This document shows, in pieces, positions 31,934 to 40,231 of a stretch of 64,000 nucleotides of DNA. Position 1 is the first letter of the stretch. Every line of letters starts with the position of its first letter. Made by a program: the position numbers and the translations under genes. The notes under the pieces are model-generated. The model searched no databases. It was not told the origin of the DNA and was given only the letters and a program-made list of their open reading frames with translations. This DNA is from an uncultured Porphyromonadaceae bacterium (GTDB taxonomy: Bacteria; Bacteroidota; Bacteroidia; Bacteroidales; Muribaculaceae): the NCBI GenBank assembly GCA_947567425.1, contig CANOLV010000001.1:1-64000 (forward strand), written 5' to 3'.

Positions 31934-31941
31934 CAAAATTA
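31934..31941 (-). promoter_or_regulatory. Promoter -7 box of the large utilization operon
   Basis: On the minus strand this is TAATTTTG, matching TAnnTTTG, about 25 bases before the chosen isomerase start. No good TTTG lies 19-21 bases upstream; the nearest TTG is 24 bases away, so an activator is likely needed. Confidence 0.55.
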
Positions 31942-31953
31942 CTCAGTCATTCT

Positions 31954-31963
31954 GCGGATCCGC
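31954..31963. promoter_or_regulatory. Perfect 10-base palindrome in the operon promoter
   Basis: GCGGATCCGC is a perfect palindrome located 12 bases upstream of the -7 box, where a -33 element would be expected. It could be an operator for the adjacent AraC-family regulator or another factor. AraC proteins more often bind direct repeats, so the partner is uncertain. Confidence 0.35.
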
Positions 31964-32027
31964 TTCAATATTTGGCCTTATACACTTGTTTTTTGCTCCA
32001 TCCCTGTTTTTTGTCCGATGTGGACCG

Positions 32028-32894
32028 TCATAGTCTGAAATCGCTCGGTCTCTTTCCCACCTTCTTTCTGAACTGGGTCGAAAAGTAGTCCGGTGTTTCA
32101 AAGTCAAGCAGATAGGCAATCTCCTTGATCGACATCTGGGTTGACCGGAGCAGATCTTTCGCCCTCTGGAGCTTAAGATCCTGAAAATACGATGCCGGCG
32201 ACAGCCCCGTATACTTTTTAAAGTTCTTCCTGAAAGTTGAATACGACACTCCTATCTCATCAGCTATATCCTGGATCGTCTTCGTGCCCTCGATATTCTC
32301 ATGCATCAATATACGCGCCTGATTTATCTTGTCCACAAGATGCTTATTTTCATTCAGCCGGTTGTTCTTATCGAGGATATAGGTGATGCCCAACAGATAG
32401 TTCACGATTCCGGCGAGCATCTGCTGGAAATATGCATGCTCATGCTCGGCCACATCTATCGCCCGCATATACAGACTCACTATCTCGTCGGTCACGCCCA
32501 CATTAAAGATAGGACTGTCCTTATGGAAAAAACCGTTTTTAACCCGCAAGTCCATGTTGGCCCCTTTAAACCCTATCCAATACTGCGTCCATCCCTGTTC
32601 CTTGTCGGGCTTATAAGTATGCCATTCGCCGGGAAAAAGCAGAAACATCGTTCCGGCACCGATTTTTGTCTTCGGTATGCTTTTAGATTCGAAAGTTCCG
32701 GATCCCTCGGATATATACACCAGCTGATACTCATGCAGGACCCGACCTGTGTCCGGAGAGAACCAATAGCTGTCAATATGCCGGTTTGTAGGATACTCCT
32801 CACCCTGACCGATCTTCTCAAAACCGGTCGTCGTGATAGAGAGTCCCCACAACGCATCACGTTCACCCTCCACAATATATTTTATAGGCTTCAT
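32028..32894 (-). CDS. AraC-family transcriptional regulator
   Basis: A 288-residue cytoplasmic regulator. The N-terminal half is a cupin-like AraC ligand-binding domain (LVYISEGSGTFESKS, MFLLFPGEWHTYKPD). The C-terminal half (about residues 185-288) has two helix-turn-helix units: IQDIADEIGVSYSTFRKNFK, and IKEIAYLLDFETPDYFSTQF ending in the family motif GKRPSDFRL. It lies upstream of the isomerase on the same strand with a 118-base gap containing the operon promoter, so it most likely senses a sugar from the glycan and activates the operon. No hybrid two-component or SusR-type regulator is present nearby. Confidence 0.9.
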   Translation of the reverse strand: MKPIKYIVEGERDALWGLSITTTGFEKIGQGEEYPTNRHIDSYWFSPDTGRVLHEYQLVYISEGSGTFESKSIPKTKIGAGTMFLLFPGEWHTYKPDKEQGWTQYWIGFKGANMDLRVKNGFFHKDSPIFNVGVTDEIVSLYMRAIDVAEHEHAYFQQMLAGIVNYLLGITYILDKNNRLNENKHLVDKINQARILMHENIEGTKTIQDIADEIGVSYSTFRKNFKKYTGLSPASYFQDLKLQRAKDLLRSTQMSIKEIAYLLDFETPDYFSTQFRKKVGKRPSDFRL

Positions 32895-32955
32895 ACAGAC
32901 CAGATTACATTTAATTAGAAAATAAGGAATTATTTAATATATCACTTTAACATCA

Positions 32956-32963
32956 CAAAGATA
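32956..32963 (-). promoter_or_regulatory. Promoter -7 box of the AraC gene
   Basis: On the minus strand the bases read TATCTTTG, matching TAnnTTTG, about 60 bases before the AraC ATG. The upstream region is AT-rich with only a weak TGTTT as a possible -33. Confidence 0.5.
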
Positions 32964-33084
32964 CGATTTAATTCATTTAAAACATTACGCCGCCTATCAA
33001 AAAAGTGTCGCGCCCGCACGGCCGCGGTACCCTATTGCACGCAGGCACTTTTTTCGTCACAGCAGACATTCTGCCATGATTTTA

Positions 33085-33116
33085 TTTGCAAATTACAAAA
33101 GTAATCGATAAATTTG
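33085..33116 (+). promoter_or_regulatory. Strong Bacteroidetes promoter of the DJ-1 family gene
   Basis: TTTG at 33085-33088 and TAAATTTG at 33109-33116 are separated by 20 bases, a full consensus match. This places the transcript start near 33123 and rules out the longer open frame beginning at 33086. Confidence 0.7.
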
Positions 33117-33154
33117 GCGGTAATACGAATCTATCCTTAAAACATGTACTGATT

Positions 33155-33709
33155 ATGAAGACTTCTTATTTATTTTTAGCAGACGGCTTCGAAGAGATTG
33201 AAGCTATCGCCCCGGCCGACATCATGCGCAGAGCCGGAATGGAGGTATACACCGTGTCAATCAGCGACAAGCATGAAGTGACCGGAGCAAACGGAGTGGA
33301 GGTTAAAGCAGACAAACTTATTTCTGAAATCGACAGCAACGACGCCGAATGGCTGATTCTGCCCGGAGGAATGCCCGGAGCATCGAATCTGGCCGCTTGC
33401 GGACCTCTTACCGACATACTTAAGACACAATGGCACAAAGGCGGACACATTGCCGCCATATGCGCATCGCCGGCTGTAGTGCTGGCTCCGCTTGGAATCC
33501 TGCGCGGACAGGATGCCACGTGCTACCCGACATTCAAGGACGACCTGATCAAATGTGGAGCCAGATACATCACCCAAAGGGTGGTCGAGTGCGGAAACCT
33601 CGTGACAGCCAATGGCCCATCATCTGCCATGCTGTTCGGATTCTCCATCGTCAGCATAACGATGGGCAACGATGTCGCATCGTCAGTGGCCGCAGGCATG
33701 CTCGTATAA
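33155..33709 (+). CDS. DJ-1/PfpI family protein
   Basis: A cytoplasmic DJ-1/ThiJ-type protein of 184 residues. The family's reactive cysteine is Cys103 in the nucleophile elbow AAICASPAVVLAPLG, with Glu16 in GFEEIEAI as the conserved acidic neighbour. Bacterial members act as glyoxalase- or deglycase-like stress proteins or have unknown roles; the exact activity is not shown by sequence. It is a single-gene unit: the promoter lies 39 bases upstream of the ATG and an intrinsic terminator follows the stop. The longer frame upstream overlaps the promoter and is untranslated. Confidence 0.88.
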   Translation: MKTSYLFLADGFEEIEAIAPADIMRRAGMEVYTVSISDKHEVTGANGVEVKADKLISEIDSNDAEWLILPGGMPGASNLAACGPLTDILKTQWHKGGHIAAICASPAVVLAPLGILRGQDATCYPTFKDDLIKCGARYITQRVVECGNLVTANGPSSAMLFGFSIVSITMGNDVASSVAAGMLV

Positions 33710-33738
33710 CAGATTTTACAATCCCTAAGAAGCTATTG

Positions 33739-33783
33739 GATAGCGCGTTGGATCTCGACCAAGATTTACGCGCTATCTTTTTT
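33739..33783 (+). terminator. Intrinsic terminator after the DJ-1 gene
   Basis: GATAGCGCG (33739-33747) pairs with CGCGCTATC (33769-33777), followed by six T residues at 33778-33783. Confidence 0.75.
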
Positions 33784-33816
33784 CTAAAAAAGTGACGCTT
33801 ATTTAGCTTTTTTTCC

Positions 33817-33824
33817 TAAATTCG
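33817..33824 (+). promoter_or_regulatory. Possible ilvE promoter -7 box
   Basis: TAAATTCG is one base off TAnnTTTG and lies 31 bases before the ilvE ATG. No TTTG is seen at the usual distance. The same TTCG variant occurs before the C10 peptidase gene. Confidence 0.35.
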
Positions 33825-33854
33825 CAAAATACAACCAAATTTAGTTTTACCGCT

Positions 33855-34877
33855 ATGAGTACAGAATTAGAATGGAGCAAGCTCTCTTTCGGCTATATAC
33901 CGACGGACTATAATGTACGTTGCTACTACCGCGACGGCAAATGGGGCGAAATCGAAGTCTCCCAATCTGAAACAATCGAACTCCACATGGCAGCCACGGC
34001 TCTGCACTATGGACAGGAAGTGTTCGAAGGACTAAAGGCTTTCCGACGCAAGGACGGAAAGATCGGCATATTCCGTCTCGAAGAAAATGCCCGCCGCATA
34101 ATCGAGTCGGCAAAAGGACTGATGATGGAGCCGGTTCCCGAAGAGCTGTTCGTGGAAATGGTGAAGAAAGTGGTCAAACTCAACGAACGCTTCGTGCCCC
34201 CCTACGGAAGCGGAGCATCGCTTTATATCCGTCCCCTTGAAATCGGAATCTCAGCGCAGGTAGGTGTGAAGCCGGCAAAAGAATATATGTTCCTGATTCT
34301 CGTCAGCCCGGTCGGACCATATTTCAAGGAAGGATTCAAGCCCACCAATATATGCATCACACGACGATTTGACCGCGTGGCCCCCAAAGGCACAGGCCGA
34401 TGGAAAGTCGGCGGTAACTATGCCGCAAGCCTTGAGGCCGGCGAACTTGCCCACTCTCTCGGATATTCCGCCGTCCTCTACCTCGACCCCAAGGAAAAGA
34501 AATATCTCGACGAATGCGGCCCGGCCAACTTCTTTGCCATAAAGAACGGACGCTACATCACCCCCGCATCTGAATCAATACTCCCCTCCATCACCAACAA
34601 GAGCTTCATGCAGCTCGCCAAGGACATGGGCATAGAAGTCGAATGCCGCCATATCCCGGTGGAAGAACTTTCAGAGATCCAAGAAGCCGCAGCATGCGGC
34701 ACGGCCGCCGTGGCATCTCCTATCGGAGAAATCGACGACCTCGACACCGACCACAAATACGTGATCAGCAAAGACGGCAATCCCGGTCCCGTGACCACGG
34801 CGCTCTACAATAAACTCCGCGCCATACAGCTCGGAGAGGAAGAGGACATCCACGGCTGGAACACCGTACTTGACTAA
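33855..34877 (+). CDS. ilvE: Branched-chain amino acid aminotransferase
   Basis: A PLP-dependent fold-type IV aminotransferase that makes leucine, isoleucine and valine from their 2-oxo acids with glutamate. It is 340 residues, normal for the larger (type II) bacterial and eukaryotic-like form. The PLP lysine is Lys184 in GRWKVGGNYA; other family tracts are HYGQEVFEGLKAFRRKDG, SLYIRPLEIGISAQVGV and AACGTAAVASPIGEI near the C-terminus. It is cytoplasmic and appears to be a single transcription unit with a terminator 33 bases after the stop. It is unrelated to the flanking glycan genes. Confidence 0.95.
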   Translation: MSTELEWSKLSFGYIPTDYNVRCYYRDGKWGEIEVSQSETIELHMAATALHYGQEVFEGLKAFRRKDGKIGIFRLEENARRIIESAKGLMMEPVPEELFVEMVKKVVKLNERFVPPYGSGASLYIRPLEIGISAQVGVKPAKEYMFLILVSPVGPYFKEGFKPTNICITRRFDRVAPKGTGRWKVGGNYAASLEAGELAHSLGYSAVLYLDPKEKKYLDECGPANFFAIKNGRYITPASESILPSITNKSFMQLAKDMGIEVECRHIPVEELSEIQEAAACGTAAVASPIGEIDDLDTDHKYVISKDGNPGPVTTALYNKLRAIQLGEEEDIHGWNTVLD

Positions 34878-34909
34878 CCCGTATCAGATTATCATTTCAA
34901 TAACCATAG

Positions 34910-34938
34910 AGAGCCTTGGCACCACCCAGGGCTCTTTA
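34910..34938 (+). terminator. Intrinsic terminator after ilvE
   Basis: AGAGCCTTGG (34910-34919) pairs with CCAGGGCTCT (34926-34935) with one G-U pair, followed by a short T-rich tail (TTATTT). Confidence 0.65.
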
Positions 34939-34953
34939 TTTCGATAAAAACAG

Positions 34954-35538
34954 ATGTTTGACTATTTATCCTTGATCGACAGATACTATCCCGAATCCCA
35001 ACCCGAACTGCGCCACATATATATTAAACACGGCACTCAGGTGGCCGACCTCGCTGTCGAGATCAATGAAGCGTGCCGCCTCGGACTCGATCCGGAAGAG
35101 GTGCGGGCCGCCGCAATGACCCACGACATCGGAATCTTCGCCACAAACGCCAACGGCATACATTGCCACGGCGACGAGCCGTACTTAAAGCACGGACTTA
35201 TAGGCGCCGGACTTCTGAGAAGGGAAGGCGCGCCTGAGGAATGGGCGCTCGTGGCCGAACGCCACACCGGATCCGGCATAACGGCAGAGGACGTGATCTT
35301 GCTCGACCTCCCCTTGCCGGTGGCCGACTATTGTCCATTGACTTTGCTTGAAAAACTGATATGCTATGCCGACAAATTCTACTCCAAAAGTGGCTCGATG
35401 AAGCGAAAGAGCTTCGACCGGGCCCGTATGTCCATTGCCCGGCATGGCAGCGACGCACTTGCCAGGTTTGACAGCCTTCACCGGCTGTTCACCCCCGCCG
35501 ACCGACCAGATCCCGTGTTTCAGAGCGACAACTCATAG
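34954..35538 (+). CDS. HD-domain phosphohydrolase-like protein
   Basis: A 194-residue cytoplasmic protein of the HD superfamily, metal-dependent phosphohydrolases. His26 in IKHGTQVADLA, the His57-Asp58 pair in AAAMTHDIGIF, and His104 in AERHTGSGI form the metal-binding set, followed by Asp in CYADKFYSKSG. The size and motif spacing fit the small HDIG-type proteins common in Bacteroidales, often annotated only as HD-domain or phosphohydrolase. The substrate is unknown. It starts 15 bases after the ilvE terminator and its 3' end overlaps that of the convergent acetyltransferase gene by 19 bases. Confidence 0.85.
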   Translation: MFDYLSLIDRYYPESQPELRHIYIKHGTQVADLAVEINEACRLGLDPEEVRAAAMTHDIGIFATNANGIHCHGDEPYLKHGLIGAGLLRREGAPEEWALVAERHTGSGITAEDVILLDLPLPVADYCPLTLLEKLICYADKFYSKSGSMKRKSFDRARMSIARHGSDALARFDSLHRLFTPADRPDPVFQSDNS

Positions 35539-36038
35539 TCCACCACGTCAAGATAGCGGCCGAATTTAAATCCCACTTCCCGGAATCTCGACACCTGCTC
35601 GAAGCCCAGCCGGCGATGGAAAGCTATGCTCGACTCATTGTCGCCGGTGATGCACGCTATAAGCACATGGCATCCAAGCCGACGGCATTCTTCGATCAAG
35701 CGCTCCATCAGCATCTCGCCGATATGGCAATGCTTATGTCCGGGGGCCACATACACAGTCGTCTCCCACGTCCGCCCATACGCCGCACGCTCCTTCCATT
35801 CATGGGCATAACAGTAGCCGGCCACGCGGCCGTCACGCTCAGCCACAAAATACGGATATTTACATGCCAATCCGGAGATACGGCTCCGCATGGCCTCGAC
35901 CGTCAGGGCTTCAGTCTCGAAAGAGATGGTCGTATTCAGCACATACTCATTATATATATCGGCTATCGCCTCCGCATCGTACGGCGACACACTTCTGACT
36001 GTCACAGCGACTCCGGCATTCTGTTCCTTTTCCTCCAT
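35520..36038 (-). CDS. GNAT family N-acetyltransferase (phosphinothricin acetyltransferase-like)
   Basis: A cytoplasmic acetyl-CoA-dependent N-acetyltransferase (172 residues from the ATG at 36038; 182 from 36068). It opens VRSVSPYDAEAIADIYNEYV and has the GNAT acetyl-CoA loop as VYVAPGHKHCHIGEMLMERL, then ACITGDNESSIAFHRRLGFE, the pattern of the phosphinothricin/methionine sulfoximine acetyltransferase group. In gut bacteria these proteins usually acetylate amino acid analogues; the natural substrate is unknown. It is convergent with the HD gene, with a 19-base overlap of coding ends. A TAATTTTG box on its strand (36097-36104) is a possible promoter. Confidence 0.88.
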   Translation of the reverse strand: MEEKEQNAGVAVTVRSVSPYDAEAIADIYNEYVLNTTISFETEALTVEAMRSRISGLACKYPYFVAERDGRVAGYCYAHEWKERAAYGRTWETTVYVAPGHKHCHIGEMLMERLIEECRRLGCHVLIACITGDNESSIAFHRRLGFEQVSRFREVGFKFGRYLDVVDYELSL

Positions 36039-36096
36039 AAAGTGCTTGCTTTTGACCGGACAGGCCAAATGACCGGCCCGGCATCAAATTATGTCG

Positions 36097-36104
36097 CAAA
36101 ATTA
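36097..36104 (-). promoter_or_regulatory. Possible promoter -7 box of the acetyltransferase gene
   Basis: On the minus strand the bases read TAATTTTG, matching TAnnTTTG, about 60 bases before the ATG at 36038. No clear -33 element is seen. Confidence 0.4.
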
Positions 36105-36173
36105 ATCAAATTAGACATTCCCCCGGCATATTTCGCCATGCAAATCACCGTGCAAATTTCGTCAGATTTAAAA

Positions 36174-36205
36174 TTTGCATATTTACCGTAAGTTCATTAA
36201 CTTTG
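36174..36205 (+). promoter_or_regulatory. Strong promoter of the GH43-GH31-GH97 operon
   Basis: TTTG at 36174-36177 and TAACTTTG at 36198-36205 are separated by exactly 20 bases. Transcription would start near 36212, leaving a leader of about 87 bases before GH43. Confidence 0.7.
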
Positions 36206-36216
36206 TGGGTACAGAT

Positions 36217-36274
36217 GCACATAATAGAATCCCGACCCTGCAAAGTGGGGCGAGGTTCCATTATGTGCTTTTTT
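36217..36274 (+). terminator. Terminator-like leader hairpin (possible attenuator or small RNA end)
   Basis: GCACATAATAGAATCC (36217-36232) pairs with GGTTCCATTATGTGC (36254-36268) apart from a mismatch and a bulge, with an inner CCC/GGGG pairing, and six T residues follow at 36269-36274. It lies between the promoter and the GH43 ATG, so it would stop most transcripts unless relieved. It could also be the end of a small RNA of about 60 bases. Confidence 0.6.
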
Positions 36275-36298
36275 GTATCATATCACATTATTAGTAAA

Positions 36299-37627
36299 AT
36301 GGAAAAATTAAGACTATTTACAATCGCGGCCGTCGCATGTGCGGCCATCACGGCTACCGGACAGACCAAACCTCTAATCCAGACCAAATACACAGCCGAC
36401 CCGGCTCCGATGGTATACAACGACACCATATTTCTTTACACCACCCACGATGAAAACGACGCAGACGGATTCAAGATGCACGACTGGCTGCTATATACAT
36501 CTACCGACATGGTCAACTGGACCGACCATGGGATCGTGGCATCGCTCGACGACTTCAAATGGTATCCGGGCGACAACGGTGCATGGGCCGAACAAGTAGT
36601 CGAGCGCAACGGCAAGTTCTACATGTACTGCCCTATACATGGCCATGGCATAGGGGTTCTGGTGGCCGACTCACCCTACGGACCATTCAAGGATCCCATA
36701 GGAAAGCCGCTCGTATGGCAACGTGAACACTGGTACGACATCGACCCAACCGTACTCATCGACGACGACGGACAGGCCTACATGTACTGGGGCAATCCGA
36801 ATCTATACTGCGTGAAGCTGAACGAGGACATGATATCTTACAGTGGCGAAATTATGAAGATGCCCCACATAACCGACTATCAGGAAGGCCCATGGTTCTT
36901 CAAGCACGGACACCGCTACTACCTCGCTTTCGCATCCACATGCTGCCCCGAAGGAATAGGCTATGCCATGAGCCTGTCGCCTCTCGGCCCTTGGGAATAC
37001 AAAGGCCATATCATGGACCACACTCCCCGAACCAGAGGCAACCACCCCGGTATCATGGACTATAAAGGCAAAAGCTACGTGTTTGGACTCAGCTACGACT
37101 TACTGCGCATCGAGACTCCCGACCACCACGAACGCCGCAATGTGGAGGCGGCCGAAATGACCTATAATCCCGACGGAACCATACAAGAGGTACCATATTG
37201 GCGCGATGCCACGCTTAAACAGATTGAATGGTTCAATCCTTACCGCCGTGTGGAAGCCGAGACTATGGCCTGGGGCTACGGACTGGCTACCGAAAAGGCC
37301 GCTGACGGCAAAATATACCTTACCGCAGTCGACAACGACGACACCCTTACCGTGGCCGGTGTCAACTTCGGCAAAGGCGCATCGGAATTCTCTGCTTACG
37401 TGGCCACCGACAAACCCGGATGCTCCATTGAACTGCACCTCGACTCTGCCGACGGACCTCTCGTAGGCCGACTCGATATCGAACCGACCGGAGCTTCCGA
37501 CTCATACACTCTGCAAAGCTGCAAGGTCAAAGGCGCCAAGGGCATACACGACCTTGTCATGACTTTTAGCGGAAGCTCGGCAAAGTCCGGCCTGATGAAC
37601 ATCGACTACTGGCAGTTCTCCAAATAG
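36299..37627 (+). CDS. GH43 glycosidase with C-terminal CBM6
   Basis: A secreted family 43 five-bladed propeller enzyme of 442 residues, probably an arabinofuranosidase or beta-xylosidase. The ATG at 36299 gives a signal peptide (MEKLRLFTIAAVACAAITAT), and the longer frame overlaps the leader hairpin. The three GH43 acidic residues are Asp34 in TADPAPM, Asp149 in WYDIDPTV and Glu196 in YQEGPWFF. A CBM6-like sandwich occupies about residues 315-442, starting RVEAETMAWGYG and ending LMNIDYWQF. It is first in an operon with a GH31 and a GH97, 45 bases before the GH31 gene. The exact sugar removed is not decided by sequence. Confidence 0.92.
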   Translation: MEKLRLFTIAAVACAAITATGQTKPLIQTKYTADPAPMVYNDTIFLYTTHDENDADGFKMHDWLLYTSTDMVNWTDHGIVASLDDFKWYPGDNGAWAEQVVERNGKFYMYCPIHGHGIGVLVADSPYGPFKDPIGKPLVWQREHWYDIDPTVLIDDDGQAYMYWGNPNLYCVKLNEDMISYSGEIMKMPHITDYQEGPWFFKHGHRYYLAFASTCCPEGIGYAMSLSPLGPWEYKGHIMDHTPRTRGNHPGIMDYKGKSYVFGLSYDLLRIETPDHHERRNVEAAEMTYNPDGTIQEVPYWRDATLKQIEWFNPYRRVEAETMAWGYGLATEKAADGKIYLTAVDNDDTLTVAGVNFGKGASEFSAYVATDKPGCSIELHLDSADGPLVGRLDIEPTGASDSYTLQSCKVKGAKGIHDLVMTFSGSSAKSGLMNIDYWQFSK

Positions 37628-37672
37628 CCCCACCGGCAAGACATAACCTCAGAATAACCATACTTTTCCCTT

Positions 37673-40231
37673 ATGTATCCTTCAAAACAAATCTTTTCAG
37701 CCGTTATATGCTTTTCGGCTATATGGGCGGCCGGCCAGACGGCCGGACACCCCTTGTCAATCGACATGGACAGCGGCACCGTAAGCATCGAGCCGGTGGC
37801 CGACAATGCCCTGAGAGTCCGATTCTGTAAGAGTCCGGTACGCTCCATGCCCGAATGGGTCTACACAAGCGTCGACACGGAGCTGACACCCCGTGTCGGA
37901 AAGACCGACTCCACAGTCACCGTGTCCATGCCAGGTATAAGCATGACCATCAACCGGCGATCCGGACAGATATTCTACTTCGACAAAAATCACAACCCCA
38001 TCCTCACCGAAATCAGCCGAAGCCTTAAGCCCTCCACTATCCAGGGCGAACCCACATACGTGGCCTCAGCCACGTTCGACTCCCCGGCCGACGAAGTGAT
38101 CATGGGACTCGGGCAGTTTCAGGACGGACATCTGGACGTAAGGGGTCTGTCGCGCAGGCTCACACAAGTCAACACCCAGATCTCAGTTCCATTAACGGTC
38201 TCCTCACGAGGCCACGGCATTCTATGGAACAACTATGGCATGACCGAATACAACCCCGGCGACAAAGCCGTCGACATGAAGAAATCATCATCCGTGGGCG
38301 GCACGGTCGAAGTCGACGTGACATCCACCACCGGAGGGAAAAAAGAGATTCGCCAAGACAACATCTTTTCATGCACCGTCGACATACCTCAGTCCGGAGA
38401 ATATGCACTATTGCTTGACGTAGGGCAGACCATGGGCCGCCACCACAACCTTTCTGTAGACGACAGCCTGTTAGTCAACATCGACAATCTGTGGTTGCCG
38501 CCGACCACGGCGGTAAAAGCATATCTCGGCAAAGGCACCCACACTTTCACTGCCCGGCTCGACAAAAACGACTCTCCGGTGCTGCATTACCGTCTGATCG
38601 ACAACACCACATCCTACCTCTCGCCCGCGGCTGACTGCGTGGACTACACCGTATTCGCCGGAAATCCCGACGAAGTCGTGGCCGCTTACCGCGAGGCCAC
38701 AGGAGGCTCACCGATGATGCCATTATGGAGCCTCGGCTACATCCATTGCCGCGAACGCTACAGAACTCAGGATCAATGGCTGTCCACAGCCCGGACATTC
38801 CGCGAAATGCAGATTCCGGTCGACGTGATCGTCCAAGACTGGCAATATTGGGGCCGCAACGGATGGAACGCCATGGAATTTGACAGCGAGTATTACCCCG
38901 ATCCGAAAGCCGCCATCGACACCCTGCATTCGCTCGACAAGAAGCTGATGCTGTCCGTCTGGTCAAAAATAGATCCTGCTTCACGGTTGGGCAGACAGAT
39001 GGAGGAAAAAGGACTGTTTATTCCCGGCACTTCATGGGTTGACTTTTTCAATCCTGAAGCCGCGCAGTTCTATTGGACCAACTTCAGCGACCGGCTCCTC
39101 AAATTAGGCATAGATGCATGGTGGCAAGATGCCACAGAACCCGAAAACGACGACCTTTTAGGCCGTAAAGTCAACGACGGAACCATACCCGGCGAGATAT
39201 TCCGCAATGCCTATCCGCTTCTGGTCAACAAGACCGTCTACGAAGGTTGCCGTGCCGACTACCCGGCGCGGCGTACCATGATACTCACTCGCAGCGCCTT
39301 CCCCGGCATACAGCGCTACGCCACCGCCATGTGGTCGGGCGACGTCGGCAACGACTGGCAGACTCTCAGATTCCAGATTGCCGCCGGGTTGGGATTCTGC
39401 GCCGCAGGAATGCCCTGGTGGACATACGACGCAGGCGGATTCTTCCGCCCCGCCGACTAGCACACCAATCCGGCATATATCGAGACCATGCTGCGGTGGA
39501 TACAGACATCGGCGTTCCTTCCCATGATGCGCGTCCACGGCTACATGAGCGACACCGAACCCTGGCTGTACGGCGAAGAAGCATGTGGCATCATCCACGA
39601 CTATATCAACATCCGGTACCGTCTATTGCCCTACATCTATTCGGAAGCCGCCATGGTGTCACGCAACGGCTCCACAATAATGCGCCCCATGATATTCGAC
39701 TTCAGCCACGACAGGTCAGCACTATCGGCTGATTCACAATTCATGTTCGGCCACTCCCTGCTCATCAATCCGGTGACCGCTCCGGGCGTAACCTCCTGGT
39801 CCACATACCTTCCCTCCACCGAAGGCGGATGGTACGACTTCTGGTCAGGCAAGAGACACGACGGCGGACGCGACATAACGACCGCGGTGGATATCAACAC
39901 GATTCCGGTATTTGTCAAAGCCGGATCAATCATCCCCATGGCCGACCACGGACAAAGCTCGGCCGAAACTCCGTCCGATACCGTCGAGCTTAACATATAC
40001 CCGGGTGCCGACGCATCGTTCGACCTATACCACGACGACGGAACCACCTATGCCTACGAATCCGGCGACTACTCAATAGTGCCATTGAAGTGGGACGACA
40101 AATCGCGGACGCTGACCATCGGAAAAAGCTACGGCAACATCCCCCCGGCCGCAAAGCATTTCACAATAAAAACCCTTGGCAAAACATCACAAATTGATTA
40201 TTCCGGACACCCCGTAAAAGTAAAATTATGA
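37673..40231 (+). pseudogene. GH31 alpha-xylosidase-like gene interrupted by one in-frame TAG
   Basis: A secreted GH31 alpha-glycosidase with a PA14-like insertion (about residues 200-330), the architecture of xyloglucan-type alpha-xylosidases. The nucleophile Asp486 (WWQDATEPEND) and the acid/base Asp557 (MWSGDVGNDW) are intact. At 39458-39460 codon 596 is TAG, giving GGFFRPAD-stop-HTNPAYIE. Reading continues in the same frame to the TGA at 40229-40231, through MMRVHGYMSDTEPW, the rest of the barrel and the C-terminal sandwich, for a total of 852 codons. Relatives usually have Gln here (PxDQYTNP), so a single CAG-to-TAG change explains it. The truncated product would lack the last barrel strands and is unlikely to fold. 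Alternatives are suppression or a base-call error. It overlaps the GH97 start by ATGA. Confidence 0.85.

Noticed and set aside
33001..33060. Possible terminator between AraC and the DJ-1 gene (AAAAGTG and CACTTTTTT)
   Set aside because: It lies between divergent genes, its arms pair poorly beyond the ends, and neither gene ends there.
33086..33154. An earlier DJ-1 start at 33086
   Set aside because: A full-consensus promoter occupies 33085-33116, so the upstream codons would not be transcribed.
36181..36298. An earlier GH43 start at 36203
   Set aside because: That frame overlaps the promoter -7 box and the leader hairpin and lacks a signal peptide; the ATG at 36299 has one.
37673..40231. 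Genome-wide use of TAG as a sense codon to explain the GH31 stop
   Set aside because: The HD gene, GH43, GH97 and metK all end in TAG at sensible places, so a general reassignment is not supported.
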